From: Clostridiales bacterium
GTDB taxonomy: Bacteria > Bacillota > Clostridia > Oscillospirales > Oscillospiraceae
Direction: 5' to 3'
Length of the DNA: 11,959 bases
Assembly: GCA_004553545.1 (NCBI GenBank)
Contig: SFLD01000056.1
Coordinates: 1-11,959, forward strand
A model generated the notes under the pieces. That model was given only the letters and a program-made list of their open reading frames with translations, had not been told where the DNA came from and made no database searches. Positions 1 through 5,911 of the stretch are shown piece after piece. The translations under genes and the position numbers were made by a program. Position 1 is the stretch's first letter, and every line of letters starts with the position of its first letter.

Positions 1-476
1 TCCACCAGGAGCTGCCGGAAGAAGCGGAAGGCGGCGGCGGGCTCCGTGGTGGTGCCGGACTTGGAGATGACGTTGACGGAGAAGTCCACGTCCCGGACCA
101 GGTCCAAAATCTCCTCCAGCGCCTCGGAGGAGAGGCCGTTGCCGGCGAAGTAGACGTTGGGGGTGTCCTTTTTCTTCAGGTTATAGTTGGGGGAGCGCAG
201 GCACTCGATGACGCCCCGGGCCCCTAAGTACGAGCCGCCGATGCCGATGACCACCAGGGCCTGGGAGTTTTTCTGGATGCGGCGGGCGGCAGCCTGGATC
301 CGGGCCAGCTCCTCCCGGTCATAGCTCCGGGGCAGGTCCACCCAGCCGGTGAACTCTCCGCCGGCGCCGCTGCCCTTCTGCAGCTTCTCCTGGCCCTGGC
401 GCAGCCGGGGGGCCATGGCCTCCTCATAGGGCATGGGGAGGAAGGTCTTACTCTGGAACAGCTTCATTTGCAGCAT
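1..476 (-). CDS. pgi: Glucose-6-phosphate isomerase, N-terminal part (runs off the window)
   Basis: Interconverts glucose 6-phosphate and fructose 6-phosphate in the cytoplasm, in glycolysis and gluconeogenesis. About 158 residues are visible. The phosphosugar-binding SIS fold is clear: GIGGSYLG at about residues 78-85 and a later SKSGTTTEP loop that binds the sugar phosphate. GAGGEFTGWVDLP near residue 38 matches the GxGS...GWVDLP segment of Bacillus-type isomerases, at about the same distance from the start, which supports the ATG at 474-476. A good ribosome site (AGAAAGGAACGATCCCC) lies directly before that ATG. The 3' part of the gene lies before base 1. No sigma-A promoter is evident in the hairpin-rich DNA upstream. 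Confidence 0.95.
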   Translation of the reverse strand, partial: MLQMKLFQSKTFLPMPYEEAMAPRLRQGQEKLQKGSGAGGEFTGWVDLPRSYDREELARIQAAARRIQKNSQALVVIGIGGSYLGARGVIECLRSPNYNLKKKDTPNVYFAGNGLSSEALEEILDLVRDVDFSVNVISKSGTTTEPAAAFRFFRQLLV

Positions 477-594
477 GGGGATCGTTCCTTTCTTCCGCCG
501 CCAAGGCGGCGATTCTCGGCCCCGCAAAGGCGAAGCCTTAGCGAAAAAAGCAATCGTTTTCGGCCCGCTGCCGCGCACCACCTGTGGTGCTTCC

Positions 595-620
595 GTAGGG
601 CGGGGTGACCGCACCCCGCC
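595..620 (+). repeat. REP-like unit 1: GTAG plus perfect 9-bp hairpin
   Basis: GTAG at 595-598 abuts a perfect 9-bp stem, GGCGGGGTG (599-607) with CACCCCGCC (612-620), loop ACCG. The GTAG-plus-hairpin layout matches units 2 and 3, although the stem sequence differs. Confidence 0.6.
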
Positions 621-726
621 GCCAGCCTCCTGGTCCCCCTGTAGGTGGCAGGCTCCGTCCCGCCCCGCTGGGAAAGGCGTCGTTTCCCGTCAATCTCCGT
701 TGGTTCCGGAATACCTTCCGCCCCGC

Positions 727-752
727 GTAGGGGCGGACCTATGTGTCCGCCC
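727..752 (+). repeat. REP-like unit 2 (left half of an inverted pair)
   Basis: GTAG at 727-730 abuts the stem GGGCGGAC (731-738) / GTCCGCCC (745-752), loop CTATGT. Unit 3 is the inverted partner: across 28 bases (726-753 against 781-808) they differ at only two positions, and those two positions pair with each other inside the hairpin. Confidence 0.7.
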
Positions 753-781
753 GTTGGCAGGTCTCTCGAGGAATCGTGTCC

Positions 782-807
782 GGGCCGACACATAGGTCGG
801 CCCCTAC
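782..807 (-). repeat. REP-like unit 3 (right half of the inverted pair)
   Basis: Stem GGGCCGAC (782-789) / GTCGGCCC (796-803), loop ACATAG, followed directly by CTAC (804-807), which reads GTAG on the minus strand. With unit 2 it forms a head-to-head pair about 29 bases apart, the layout of a BIME. The stem carries a C-G pair where unit 2 has G-C, so both fold fully. Confidence 0.7.
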
Positions 808-908
808 GGATCCTATTGCAACCTTCATCCCCCCGGGCAGCGGGCGGGGGCAGAGCCCCGCCCCTCCCTTTGGGAAAGGGAGCCTTCGGTCCGGCCCCCG
901 CGTCGGGC

Positions 909-1996
909 TCACCCGGCGAAGAGGGCGGCTTGCAAAAGCCGGAGGGTCAGGGCCTTCCAGGAGATGCGCTCCACGGTCTCCGCCGCCAGGATGGGGACCT
1001 CCGCCACGGTCTCCCACTGGCGCTTGACGGTCAGCGTCCCCAGGCGGTCGCCCTGGCGGACCGGGGCCTCCAGGCGCTCCGGCAGGTCCAGGGACTGCTC
1101 CAGGTCCGTTGCCTGGGACGGGGCTGGACCGTCTGCCGCTCCCCCAGGGTCACGGGGATGGGCGGGAGGGCGTGGGCGGGGCTCAGGGGGCAGAGGGTAT
1201 AGGTGGCGAAGCCGTGGTTCAGCAGGGTCTTGGCGTCCTCAAAGCGCTGGGCGGAAGTGGTCCCCTTCAGGATGACGGCGATGAGCTCCATGCCGTCCTT
1301 CTCCGCCGTGGCGCTGAGGCAGTAGCCCGCCGTGGAGGTGGACCCTGTCTTCAGCCCCGTGCAGCCGGGATAGAAGCGCACCAGCTTGTTGGTGTTCACG
1401 AGGGACGACTGCCCGTCCCGGAGGGTGTCCATCCAGAGGGTGGTGTACTGCCGGATGTCCGGGTGGTGCAGCACCAGCTCCCGGCTCATGAGGGCGATGT
1501 CGTAGGCGGAGGTGACGTGCCCCTCCGCCGGGAGGCCGCAGGCGTTGACGAAGTGGGTGTCCTCCATGCCCAGCTCCTGAGCCCTCGCGTTCATCCGCTC
1601 CACGAAGGCCTCCTCGCTGCCGGAGAGATGCTCCGCCAGGGCCACGGCGCAGTCGTTGGCGGACACCACGCACACGGCCTTCACCATGTCGGCGACGGAA
1701 AGGGCCTCGCCCTCCTTCAGCCAGATCTGGCTCCCGCCCATGGAGGCAGCGTGGGCGGAGCCCGTCACCAGGTCGTCCCACCGGAGCTGGCCGGAGTCGA
1801 TGGCCTCCATCACGAGGAGCAGCGTCATGACCTTGGTGACGCTGGCGGGTTCCCGGGGCGTATGGGCGTCCTTTTCAAAGAGGACGGTACCGGTGTCCCG
1901 CTCCATCAGCACGGCGGAGGGGGCCTCCACCTCCAGGGCCTGGGCGGGCAGGGTCAGGAGCAGCAGGGCGCAGAGCAGGGTCAGCAGTCGTTTCAC
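909..1996 (-). CDS. D-alanyl-D-alanine carboxypeptidase (PBP5/DacF type), apparent C-terminal frameshift
   Basis: Trims the terminal D-Ala of peptidoglycan stem peptides outside the membrane. Signal peptide at residues 1-20 (MKRLLTLLCALLLLTLPAQA). All three penicillin-binding motifs are present: SVTK 52-55, SAN 112-114 and KTG 216-218 (peptidase S11). Start is a GTG at 1994-1996, with AAAAGGGGGAACCTCC before it. The unbroken frame stops at 1031 (321 aa) with an Arg/Trp-rich tail unlike the family. From about 1118 down, another frame encodes a good PBP5 C-terminal domain (TDLEQSLDLPERLEAPV..., then an amphipathic end RISWKALTLRLLQAALFAG) to a stop at 909-911. One extra C in the CCCC run (GGGG at 1120-1123 on plus) would join them into about 362 aa. 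The catalytic domain is intact either way. Confidence 0.88.
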
Positions 1997-2090
1997 GGAG
2001 GTTCCCCCTTTTCCGGATCTGCCGCCGAAGCGGCTGGGGTAACCTATGAAATTTTTTCCCCCGCCATGCCCCCGCCGCCATTTTTCGCTC

Positions 2091-2119
2091 TTGCAATGTG
2101 CGGAAAGTTCTGATATAAT
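2091..2119 (+). promoter_or_regulatory. Sigma-A promoter of tRNA-Gly
   Basis: -35 TTGCAA (2091-2096), 17-base spacer, -10 TATAAT (2114-2119) with extended -10 TGA. It sits 28 bases before the tRNA, so the start is a few bases into the gap. TTGCAA is its own reverse complement, but no -10 is placed to use it towards the carboxypeptidase gene. Confidence 0.85.
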
Positions 2120-2147
2120 ACCACTACGTTCCCAGGTGGGGACACCT

Positions 2148-2221
2148 GCGGATATAGTTCATCGGTAGAACGGCAGCTTCCCAAGCTGCATAGGTGGGTT
2201 CGACTCCCATTATCCGCTCCA
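2148..2221 (+). tRNA. tRNA-Gly (anticodon CCC)
   Basis: Acceptor stem GCGGATA (2148-2154) pairs with TATCCGC (2211-2217), then discriminator T and an encoded CCA (2219-2221). The anticodon stem GCAGC/GCTGC encloses loop TTCCCAA, anticodon CCC at 2180-2182. The T-arm holds GTGGGTTCGACTCCCAT. Total 74 nt. It reads GGG codons, which fits a GC-rich genome. Confidence 0.96.
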
Positions 2222-2224
2222 AGA

Positions 2225-2256
2225 AAGCACCTGCCTTGCGGCAGGTGCTTTTTCTT
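2225..2256. terminator. Bidirectional terminator between tRNA-Gly and the XRE gene
   Basis: Perfect 11-bp stem AAGCACCTGCC (2225-2235) / GGCAGGTGCTT (2240-2250), loop TTGC, followed by T-rich sequence on plus and by TTTC on minus. It ends tRNA-Gly on plus and lies 15 bases past the XRE stop on minus. A near copy lies at 2868-2897. Confidence 0.85.
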
Positions 2257-2270
2257 TGCGGGCGCTTTCG

Positions 2271-2747
2271 TCAGGGTCCCTCTTCGGGGGCGGTCTCCCG
2301 GTCGGGGGAGAGCAGGGAAAGGATCCGCGAGAGCCCCAGGAAGGCCATCCCGCTGAGGAAGGCGCCGGCCCACCAGGGGAACGCATACCGGAAAACGAAG
2401 TGCCAGCCCACGGTGTCGGGCGCCGGGGCATAGGCCTCGCTGCCCGCGGACACGCCCAGCACGAAGCCCAGGACGAAGACCGCCGCGGCGATCTTCTGAA
2501 AGAGACCGGCGCTGACGATCCCGGCGGGGCGGAAGCCCGTCTGCTTCTCCGGGGGATACAGCAGCTGGTCCGGGGTGGCGTGGAGGGCGTCGCAGAGCCG
2601 CAGCAGCATATCAAGGTCCGGATAGGACCTCCCCCGCTCCCAGCCGGAGACGGTCTGGCGGGATACCTGCAGCTCCTCCGCCAGGGAATCCTGCGACCGC
2701 TCCGCTCTCTTTCGCAGGCGCTTCAGGTTGGCGCTGAAATCGGACAT
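2271..2747 (-). CDS. XRE-family HTH regulator with two C-terminal membrane segments
   Basis: 158 aa. The N-terminal helix-turn-helix of the Cro/C1 type spans about residues 6-62 (SLAEELQVSRQTVSGWERG, then PDLDMLLRLCDAL). Two hydrophobic stretches follow, about 85-102 (KIAAAVFVLGFVLGVSAG) and about 123-146, so it is probably a membrane-tethered DNA-binding protein; such XRE-TM proteins are common in Clostridia and usually of unknown target. The ATG at 2745-2747 follows AGAAAGGAGCGATCACC. A candidate promoter lies at 2774-2802. It is monocistronic, fenced by terminators at 2225 and 2868. Signal and target gene are not evident. Confidence 0.88.
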   Translation of the reverse strand: MSDFSANLKRLRKRAERSQDSLAEELQVSRQTVSGWERGRSYPDLDMLLRLCDALHATPDQLLYPPEKQTGFRPAGIVSAGLFQKIAAAVFVLGFVLGVSAGSEAYAPAPDTVGWHFVFRYAFPWWAGAFLSGMAFLGLSRILSLLSPDRETAPEEGP

Positions 2748-2773
2748 GGTGATCGCTCCTTTCTATGGGACCC

Positions 2774-2802
2774 AGTATGGCACGATCCCGCCGCGCGGGC
2801 AA
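2774..2802 (-). promoter_or_regulatory. Candidate promoter of the XRE gene
   Basis: On minus: -35 TTGCCC (2802-2797), 17-base spacer, -10 CATACT (2779-2774) preceded by TGC. Weaker hexamers than the tRNA promoters but the same geometry. GGCATCCG occurs at 2806-2813 and 2836-2843, just upstream, and could be regulator half-sites. Confidence 0.5.
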
Positions 2803-2867
2803 GCAGGCATCCGCTGCATCGGGGCAGAGAACTCCGGCATCCGGCGGTTTCGGGCCTGTGATGCCAA

Positions 2868-2897
2868 AAGCACCCGCCTTGCGGCAGGTGCTTTTTT
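2868..2897 (-). terminator. Terminator after the MFS transporter gene
   Basis: Stem AAGCACCCGCC (2868-2878) / GGCAGGTGCTT (2883-2893) with one C-A mismatch, loop TTGC. It starts just past the MFS stop on minus and ends in TTTT there; T6 follows on plus. It differs from the 2225-2250 stem by one base. Confidence 0.75.
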
Positions 2898-2900
2898 CTC

Positions 2901-4100
2901 TTACGCGGCGCGCCTGCGGCTGGCGCGCATGGCGGCGAGAGCGAAGAGAAGGCCCACGCAGCCGCTGAGGATGCCGAAGCTCAGCATGGCGGAGGGGCCG
3001 CCCCACTTCACGGCGTAGCCGGAGATGAGGTTGCCCGCCACGCTGCCCATGCCGGCAGTGAGGACGGACTTCATGCTCTGGCCCTGGACCCGGTCCTCCG
3101 GGGCCACGTTCTCGTTGGCGAAGTAGGCAACAGCGGGGGTGAAGAGGCCGTAGCCCAGCATCTGGATGGGCTGGACCAGGAGCAGCATGGTGAGGCTGCC
3201 GGAGAGCAGGAAGAGGATGGGTTTCACGATCATGAATCCGACGCCGATGAGCAGCACCTTCTGGCTGCCGATCTTCCGGTAGAGCCATTCAAAGAGGAAG
3301 GCCGCCGGCAGCTCCGAGGCCGCCTTCAGGAAGAGGGCCAGGCCCAGGTCGCTGCTGTCGCCCCCCAGACCCTCGATCATGTTGATGAGGAAGTTGTCCA
3401 CCGGCATGACGGCCATCATGCCGAAGAAGCCCCCCAGCAGCATCAGGGTGAAGGGGAGATTCCCCCGGAGGATGGTCAGGGTGGAGTGGGAGGGCCTGCG
3501 CGCCTCCGTCTCCCGGGCCTGCCGGGGGAAGGCGGGGAAGCTCAGGGTAAAGACCGCCAGGATCACCAGCATCACGGCGTGGGTCATCAGGGCGGTCTGC
3601 ATCCCGAACCGGGCCGTCTGCCGCCCCACGAGGATGCAGATGATGGCGTAGGCCAGGGACCCCAGGCCCCGGCCCCGGCTGTAGGGCAGGTCGGCCCCGG
3701 CGTTGATGTACTGCATGGCCATGGCGTCGATGAGGGTGAAGCTGTTGACCTCCGCCATGCCCATAAGGGCGAAGAAGAGAGCCGTCAGCAGAAAGCCCGG
3801 CCGGGTGAAGAGGAAGACGGTGTTGAGGCCCAGGGCCGTCAGGATGCAGCAGAGGAAGATGCGCTTCAAGGGGATCTCCGGGTGGCGGTCCGCCCAGGCC
3901 CCCAGCTGGGGCTGGAAGAGGATGCCCGCCAGGTTGCAGATCGCCACGAAGACGCCCACATCCGCGCTGGTGAAGCCCCGGTCCAGGACGATGACGCTCT
4001 GAAAGCCCGTGAAGCAGCCGATGCCGCCCCAGAAGCCGATCTGTAAAAGGTAGTAGTGAAGGGTCAGCTTGCCCTTGGGGGGCAGGGTAGTGGTATCCAT
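2901..4100 (-). CDS. MFS transporter (MFS_1-like), probable partner of the pyridoxamine kinase
   Basis: A 399-aa integral membrane protein with about twelve hydrophobic segments in two halves and a basic C-terminus (MRASRRRAA). The first segment (LHYYLLQIGFWGGIGC) and the A-like loop GAWADRH (between TM2 and TM3) fit the MFS_1-like/LacY-type secondary carriers. The frame stays open further upstream to an ATG at 4169, but the start is taken at 4098-4100 because AGAAAGGAGCGATCCCCC sits directly before it; the longer N-terminus is Arg/Pro-rich and lies in the intergenic hairpin. It begins 65 bases after the kinase stop with no terminator between, so the two are probably cotranscribed. Substrate unknown; a B6 vitamer is a context guess. 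Confidence 0.9.
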   Translation of the reverse strand: MDTTTLPPKGKLTLHYYLLQIGFWGGIGCFTGFQSVIVLDRGFTSADVGVFVAICNLAGILFQPQLGAWADRHPEIPLKRIFLCCILTALGLNTVFLFTRPGFLLTALFFALMGMAEVNSFTLIDAMAMQYINAGADLPYSRGRGLGSLAYAIICILVGRQTARFGMQTALMTHAVMLVILAVFTLSFPAFPRQARETEARRPSHSTLTILRGNLPFTLMLLGGFFGMMAVMPVDNFLINMIEGLGGDSSDLGLALFLKAASELPAAFLFEWLYRKIGSQKVLLIGVGFMIVKPILFLLSGSLTMLLLVQPIQMLGYGLFTPAVAYFANENVAPEDRVQGQSMKSVLTAGMGSVAGNLISGYAVKWGGPSAMLSFGILSGCVGLLFALAAMRASRRRAA

Positions 4101-4140
4101 GGGGGATCGCTCCTTTCTGGGGGCCGGAGGCCCCGGAGAA

Positions 4141-4157
4141 CGCGCCGCGGCGGCGCG
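4141..4157. other. Hairpin between the kinase and MFS genes
   Basis: Perfect 7-bp stem CGCGCCG/CGGCGCG with loop CGG, in the 65-base gap. No T-run follows on minus, so it is not a normal terminator; it could shape mRNA stability or the relative expression of the two genes. Confidence 0.45.
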
Positions 4158-4165
4158 GGAAATGC

Positions 4166-5008
4166 TCACTCCGTCCGGGGGACGAGATGCCCCAGCAGGG
4201 GCTCAAAGTCCACGCCCTCCCGCAGGGGGATGCCCTCCGCCGCCGTGCGGACGGCGCAGAGGCGGATGAAGTCGATGGCCTGGGCGGCGGCGTCCAGCAG
4301 CCCGTCTCCCCGGACCAATGCCCCGGTGAGGACACTGGCGAAGACATCCCCGGTGCCGAGAAACTCCCGGTCCACCCGCTCCGTCTGGACGGGGCGGCAG
4401 GTGTTCTTTCCGGCGTCGTAGCACATGGCGCCGGTCTTCCCCTCCGAGAGGGAGACGCCGGTGAGGGTCACGGAGCGCCTGCCCGGGCAGCCCAATTTTT
4501 CCGTCAGAGCCTTCAGGCCCGCCTCGTCCCGGGGCAGGGACTCATAGGGGACGCCCAGCAGGAGGGCGGCCTCCGTCAGGTTGGGGGTGATGACGTCGGC
4601 CTCCGCCGTGAGGTCCGCCATCCGGCGGCACATGGCGGGGGTGTAGGTCTCATAGACCCGGCCGAAGTCCCCCATCACGGGGTCCACCACGGCGAGAGTA
4701 CCGGGGCGGCGGAAGTCCCGGAGGAACTGCCGGACGAGACCGATCTGCCGCTCGCTGCCGAGAAAGCCGCTGTAGACGGCGTCGAACCGGAGGTCCAGGG
4801 CCTTCCAGTGGGCGGCGGCGGCGGTCATCTCCTCTGTCAGGTCCCGGAAGGTATAGCCCTCGAAGCCCCCGGTGTGGGTGGAGAGGACGGCCGTGGGCAG
4901 GGGGCAGCACTGGACCCCCATGGCGGAGAGCACAGGGATGGCCACCGTCAGCGAGCAGCGGCCGAAGCCGGAGAGATCGTGGATAGCGGCGACGCGGGGC
5001 GTCGGCAT
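4166..5008 (-). CDS. Pyridoxamine/pyridoxal kinase (PfkB-like, PdxK/PdxY type)
   Basis: 280 aa. Phosphorylates B6 vitamers with ATP in the cytoplasm, for salvage to pyridoxal phosphate. Ribokinase-fold landmarks appear in order: HDLSGFGRCSL at 10-20 (substrate loop), THTGGFEGYT 44-53, DPVMGD 109-114, TPNLTEA 141-147 and the catalytic anion-hole GTGD 218-221 with Asp221 as the base. Length is normal for the family. Start at ATG 5006-5008 with GGAAGGGAGG upstream. It has its own sigma-A promoter at 5062-5090, giving a leader of about 45 nt, and is followed by the MFS gene. A hydroxymethylpyrimidine kinase is an alternative, but the N-terminal HDLSG/FGRCS signature favours the pyridoxamine kinase group. 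Confidence 0.9.
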   Translation of the reverse strand: MPTPRVAAIHDLSGFGRCSLTVAIPVLSAMGVQCCPLPTAVLSTHTGGFEGYTFRDLTEEMTAAAAHWKALDLRFDAVYSGFLGSERQIGLVRQFLRDFRRPGTLAVVDPVMGDFGRVYETYTPAMCRRMADLTAEADVITPNLTEAALLLGVPYESLPRDEAGLKALTEKLGCPGRRSVTLTGVSLSEGKTGAMCYDAGKNTCRPVQTERVDREFLGTGDVFASVLTGALVRGDGLLDAAAQAIDFIRLCAVRTAAEGIPLREGVDFEPLLGHLVPRTE

Positions 5009-5061
5009 GGCGGGAGCCTCCCTTCCGGGCCGCCGGAGCGGCGTTTTTTTCGTGAGAAATG

Positions 5062-5090
5062 ATTATATCAGCTTTTTTCCTATTGTTCAA
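5062..5090 (-). promoter_or_regulatory. Sigma-A promoter of the pyridoxamine kinase operon
   Basis: On minus: -35 TTGAAC (5090-5085), 17-base spacer, -10 TATAAT (5067-5062) with extended -10 TGA. Its -35 overlaps the -35 of the divergent tRNA-Leu promoter at 5085-5088. Confidence 0.85.
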
Positions 5091-5111
5091 GGACAAGCGT
5101 CATGGTATAAT
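5083..5111 (+). promoter_or_regulatory. Sigma-A promoter of tRNA-Leu
   Basis: -35 TTGTTC (5083-5088), 17-base spacer, -10 TATAAT (5106-5111) preceded by TGG. It ends 10 bases before the tRNA. Confidence 0.85.
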
Positions 5112-5121
5112 ACCCCCAAAC

Positions 5122-5204
5122 GCGCCCGTGGTGAAATTGGCAGACACGATGGATTTAGGTTCCATTCCGCAAGGGTAGGGGTTCAAGTCCCCTCGGGCGT
5201 ACCA
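5122..5204 (+). tRNA. tRNA-Leu (anticodon UAG)
   Basis: Acceptor GCGCCCG (5122-5128) pairs with CGGGCGT (5194-5200), with a G-U first pair; discriminator A and encoded CCA follow. Anticodon stem ATGGA/TCCAT encloses TTTAGGT, anticodon TAG at 5156-5158. The variable arm CCGCAAGGG marks a class II tRNA and the T-arm is GGGGTTCAAGTCCCC. Total 83 nt. A decayed copy lies at 7012-7072. Confidence 0.96.
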
Positions 5205-5207
5205 GAA

Positions 5208-5241
5208 CGCCGCCGTGACTCTCGTCATGGCGGCGGTTTTT
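5208..5241 (+). terminator. Terminator after tRNA-Leu
   Basis: 12-bp stem CGCCGCCGTGAC (5208-5219) / GTCATGGCGGCG (5224-5235), one G-T pair, loop TCTC, then T5. The GNAT gene ends at 5257 on the other strand, so the hairpin may also serve it, though it lacks a T-run in that direction. Confidence 0.85.
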
Positions 5242-5256
5242 CTGTCTGGAAGGCGC

Positions 5257-5871
5257 TCAGGGTCCCCCGCTGCCGGGGGTCGGGTACCGGATGAGGTCGT
5301 AGAGCACGCCGTGGTCCCCGAAGCGGCGGGTGCCGGAGAGCTCCATGCCCAGGTGGAGGTAGCGGTCCCGCTTGGAGACGGCGTCGGTCTCCAGGATCAC
5401 CGGCACCCCCAACCGGTCACCCTCAGCGAAGGCCAGGGACAGGGCCTTGCGCATGAACCCCTTTCCCTGGTAGGGCTCCCGCACGCAGAGGAGGCCCACG
5501 GAGAGGTACGGCTTCCCCTCCCGACGCAGCTTCCTCTCCAGTCCCGGGCCGCCCTGGGACATGATCCCGGCGAAGCGGAGGAGCTCTCCCGGCCGCAGGG
5601 AACCCAGCAGGCCCCTGGCCAGGGGCAGCATGGCCCTCAGGGGGACCTTCTGTCCGGGAAGCTGGTAGGCGATCCAGCCCTCGCCGTTCTCCCCCACGGA
5701 ATAGAGCGTCCCGCTCTCCAGCGCCATGCGGACATAGCCGCGGATGAAGGCCGCGGCAGCCTCCCGGCTGGGGAAGGCGTCGATGAGGCCGTGCTCGCCG
5801 CCATAGTCATAGTATCCGAAGGCGTGCCCGATGTCCCGGATCACGCTCTCCTCCACGGCTGTCACCCTCAT
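5257..5871 (-). CDS. GNAT-family N-acetyltransferase
   Basis: 204 aa from the chosen start. Predicted to transfer an acyl group from acetyl-CoA to an unknown substrate. The acyl-CoA pyrophosphate loop is visible as VREPYQGKGFMRKAL (about 130-144, fitting Q/RxxGxG/A), followed by the usual strand-helix ILETDAVSKRDRYLHLGMEL in which the family keeps its C-terminal half. Start taken at ATG 5869-5871 (MRVTAVEE), where AAAGGA lies about 12 bases upstream; an ATG at 5881-5883 is possible, but its AAAGG abuts the codon. It begins 40 bases after the reductase stop and probably shares its transcript. Confidence 0.85.
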   Translation of the reverse strand: MRVTAVEESVIRDIGHAFGYYDYGGEHGLIDAFPSREAAAAFIRGYVRMALESGTLYSVGENGEGWIAYQLPGQKVPLRAMLPLARGLLGSLRPGELLRFAGIMSQGGPGLERKLRREGKPYLSVGLLCVREPYQGKGFMRKALSLAFAEGDRLGVPVILETDAVSKRDRYLHLGMELSGTRRFGDHGVLYDLIRYPTPGSGGP

Positions 5872-5911
5872 GGCTCCCGGCATCCTTTCCCGTGTTTTCC
5901 CACTCCGGCTT

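Larger units (their letters stand above)
477..908. other. Gene-free hairpin-rich intergenic stretch between pgi and the carboxypeptidase
   Basis: 432 bases with no credible gene; the open frames here lack ribosome sites and family features. Instead it holds a run of palindromes: 497-510, 527-539 (AAGGC-gaa-GCCTT), 575-590 (GCACCA-cctg-TGGTGC), three GTAG-flanked units listed separately, then 842-863 (GGGCGGGG/CCCCGCCC) and 864-882 (CTCCCTTT-ggg-AAAGGGAG). None has a clear T-run on the minus strand, so none is a convincing terminator for the carboxypeptidase gene. Confidence 0.8.

Noticed and set aside
739..1202. Several overlapping frames of 90-185 codons in the pgi-carboxypeptidase gap
   Set aside because: Both strands are open only because of GC-rich palindromes; products are Pro/Arg/Gly-rich, without ribosome sites or recognisable domains.
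2040..2075. Sporulation-type promoter (GCATG...CATAGGT, minus) for the carboxypeptidase
   Set aside because: Only a partial fit to sigma-F/G consensus; could be chance, and the enzyme group includes vegetative members.
1109..2113. A 334-codon plus-strand frame over the carboxypeptidase
   Set aside because: Gly/His/Gln-rich antisense shadow of a gene with all three penicillin-binding motifs.
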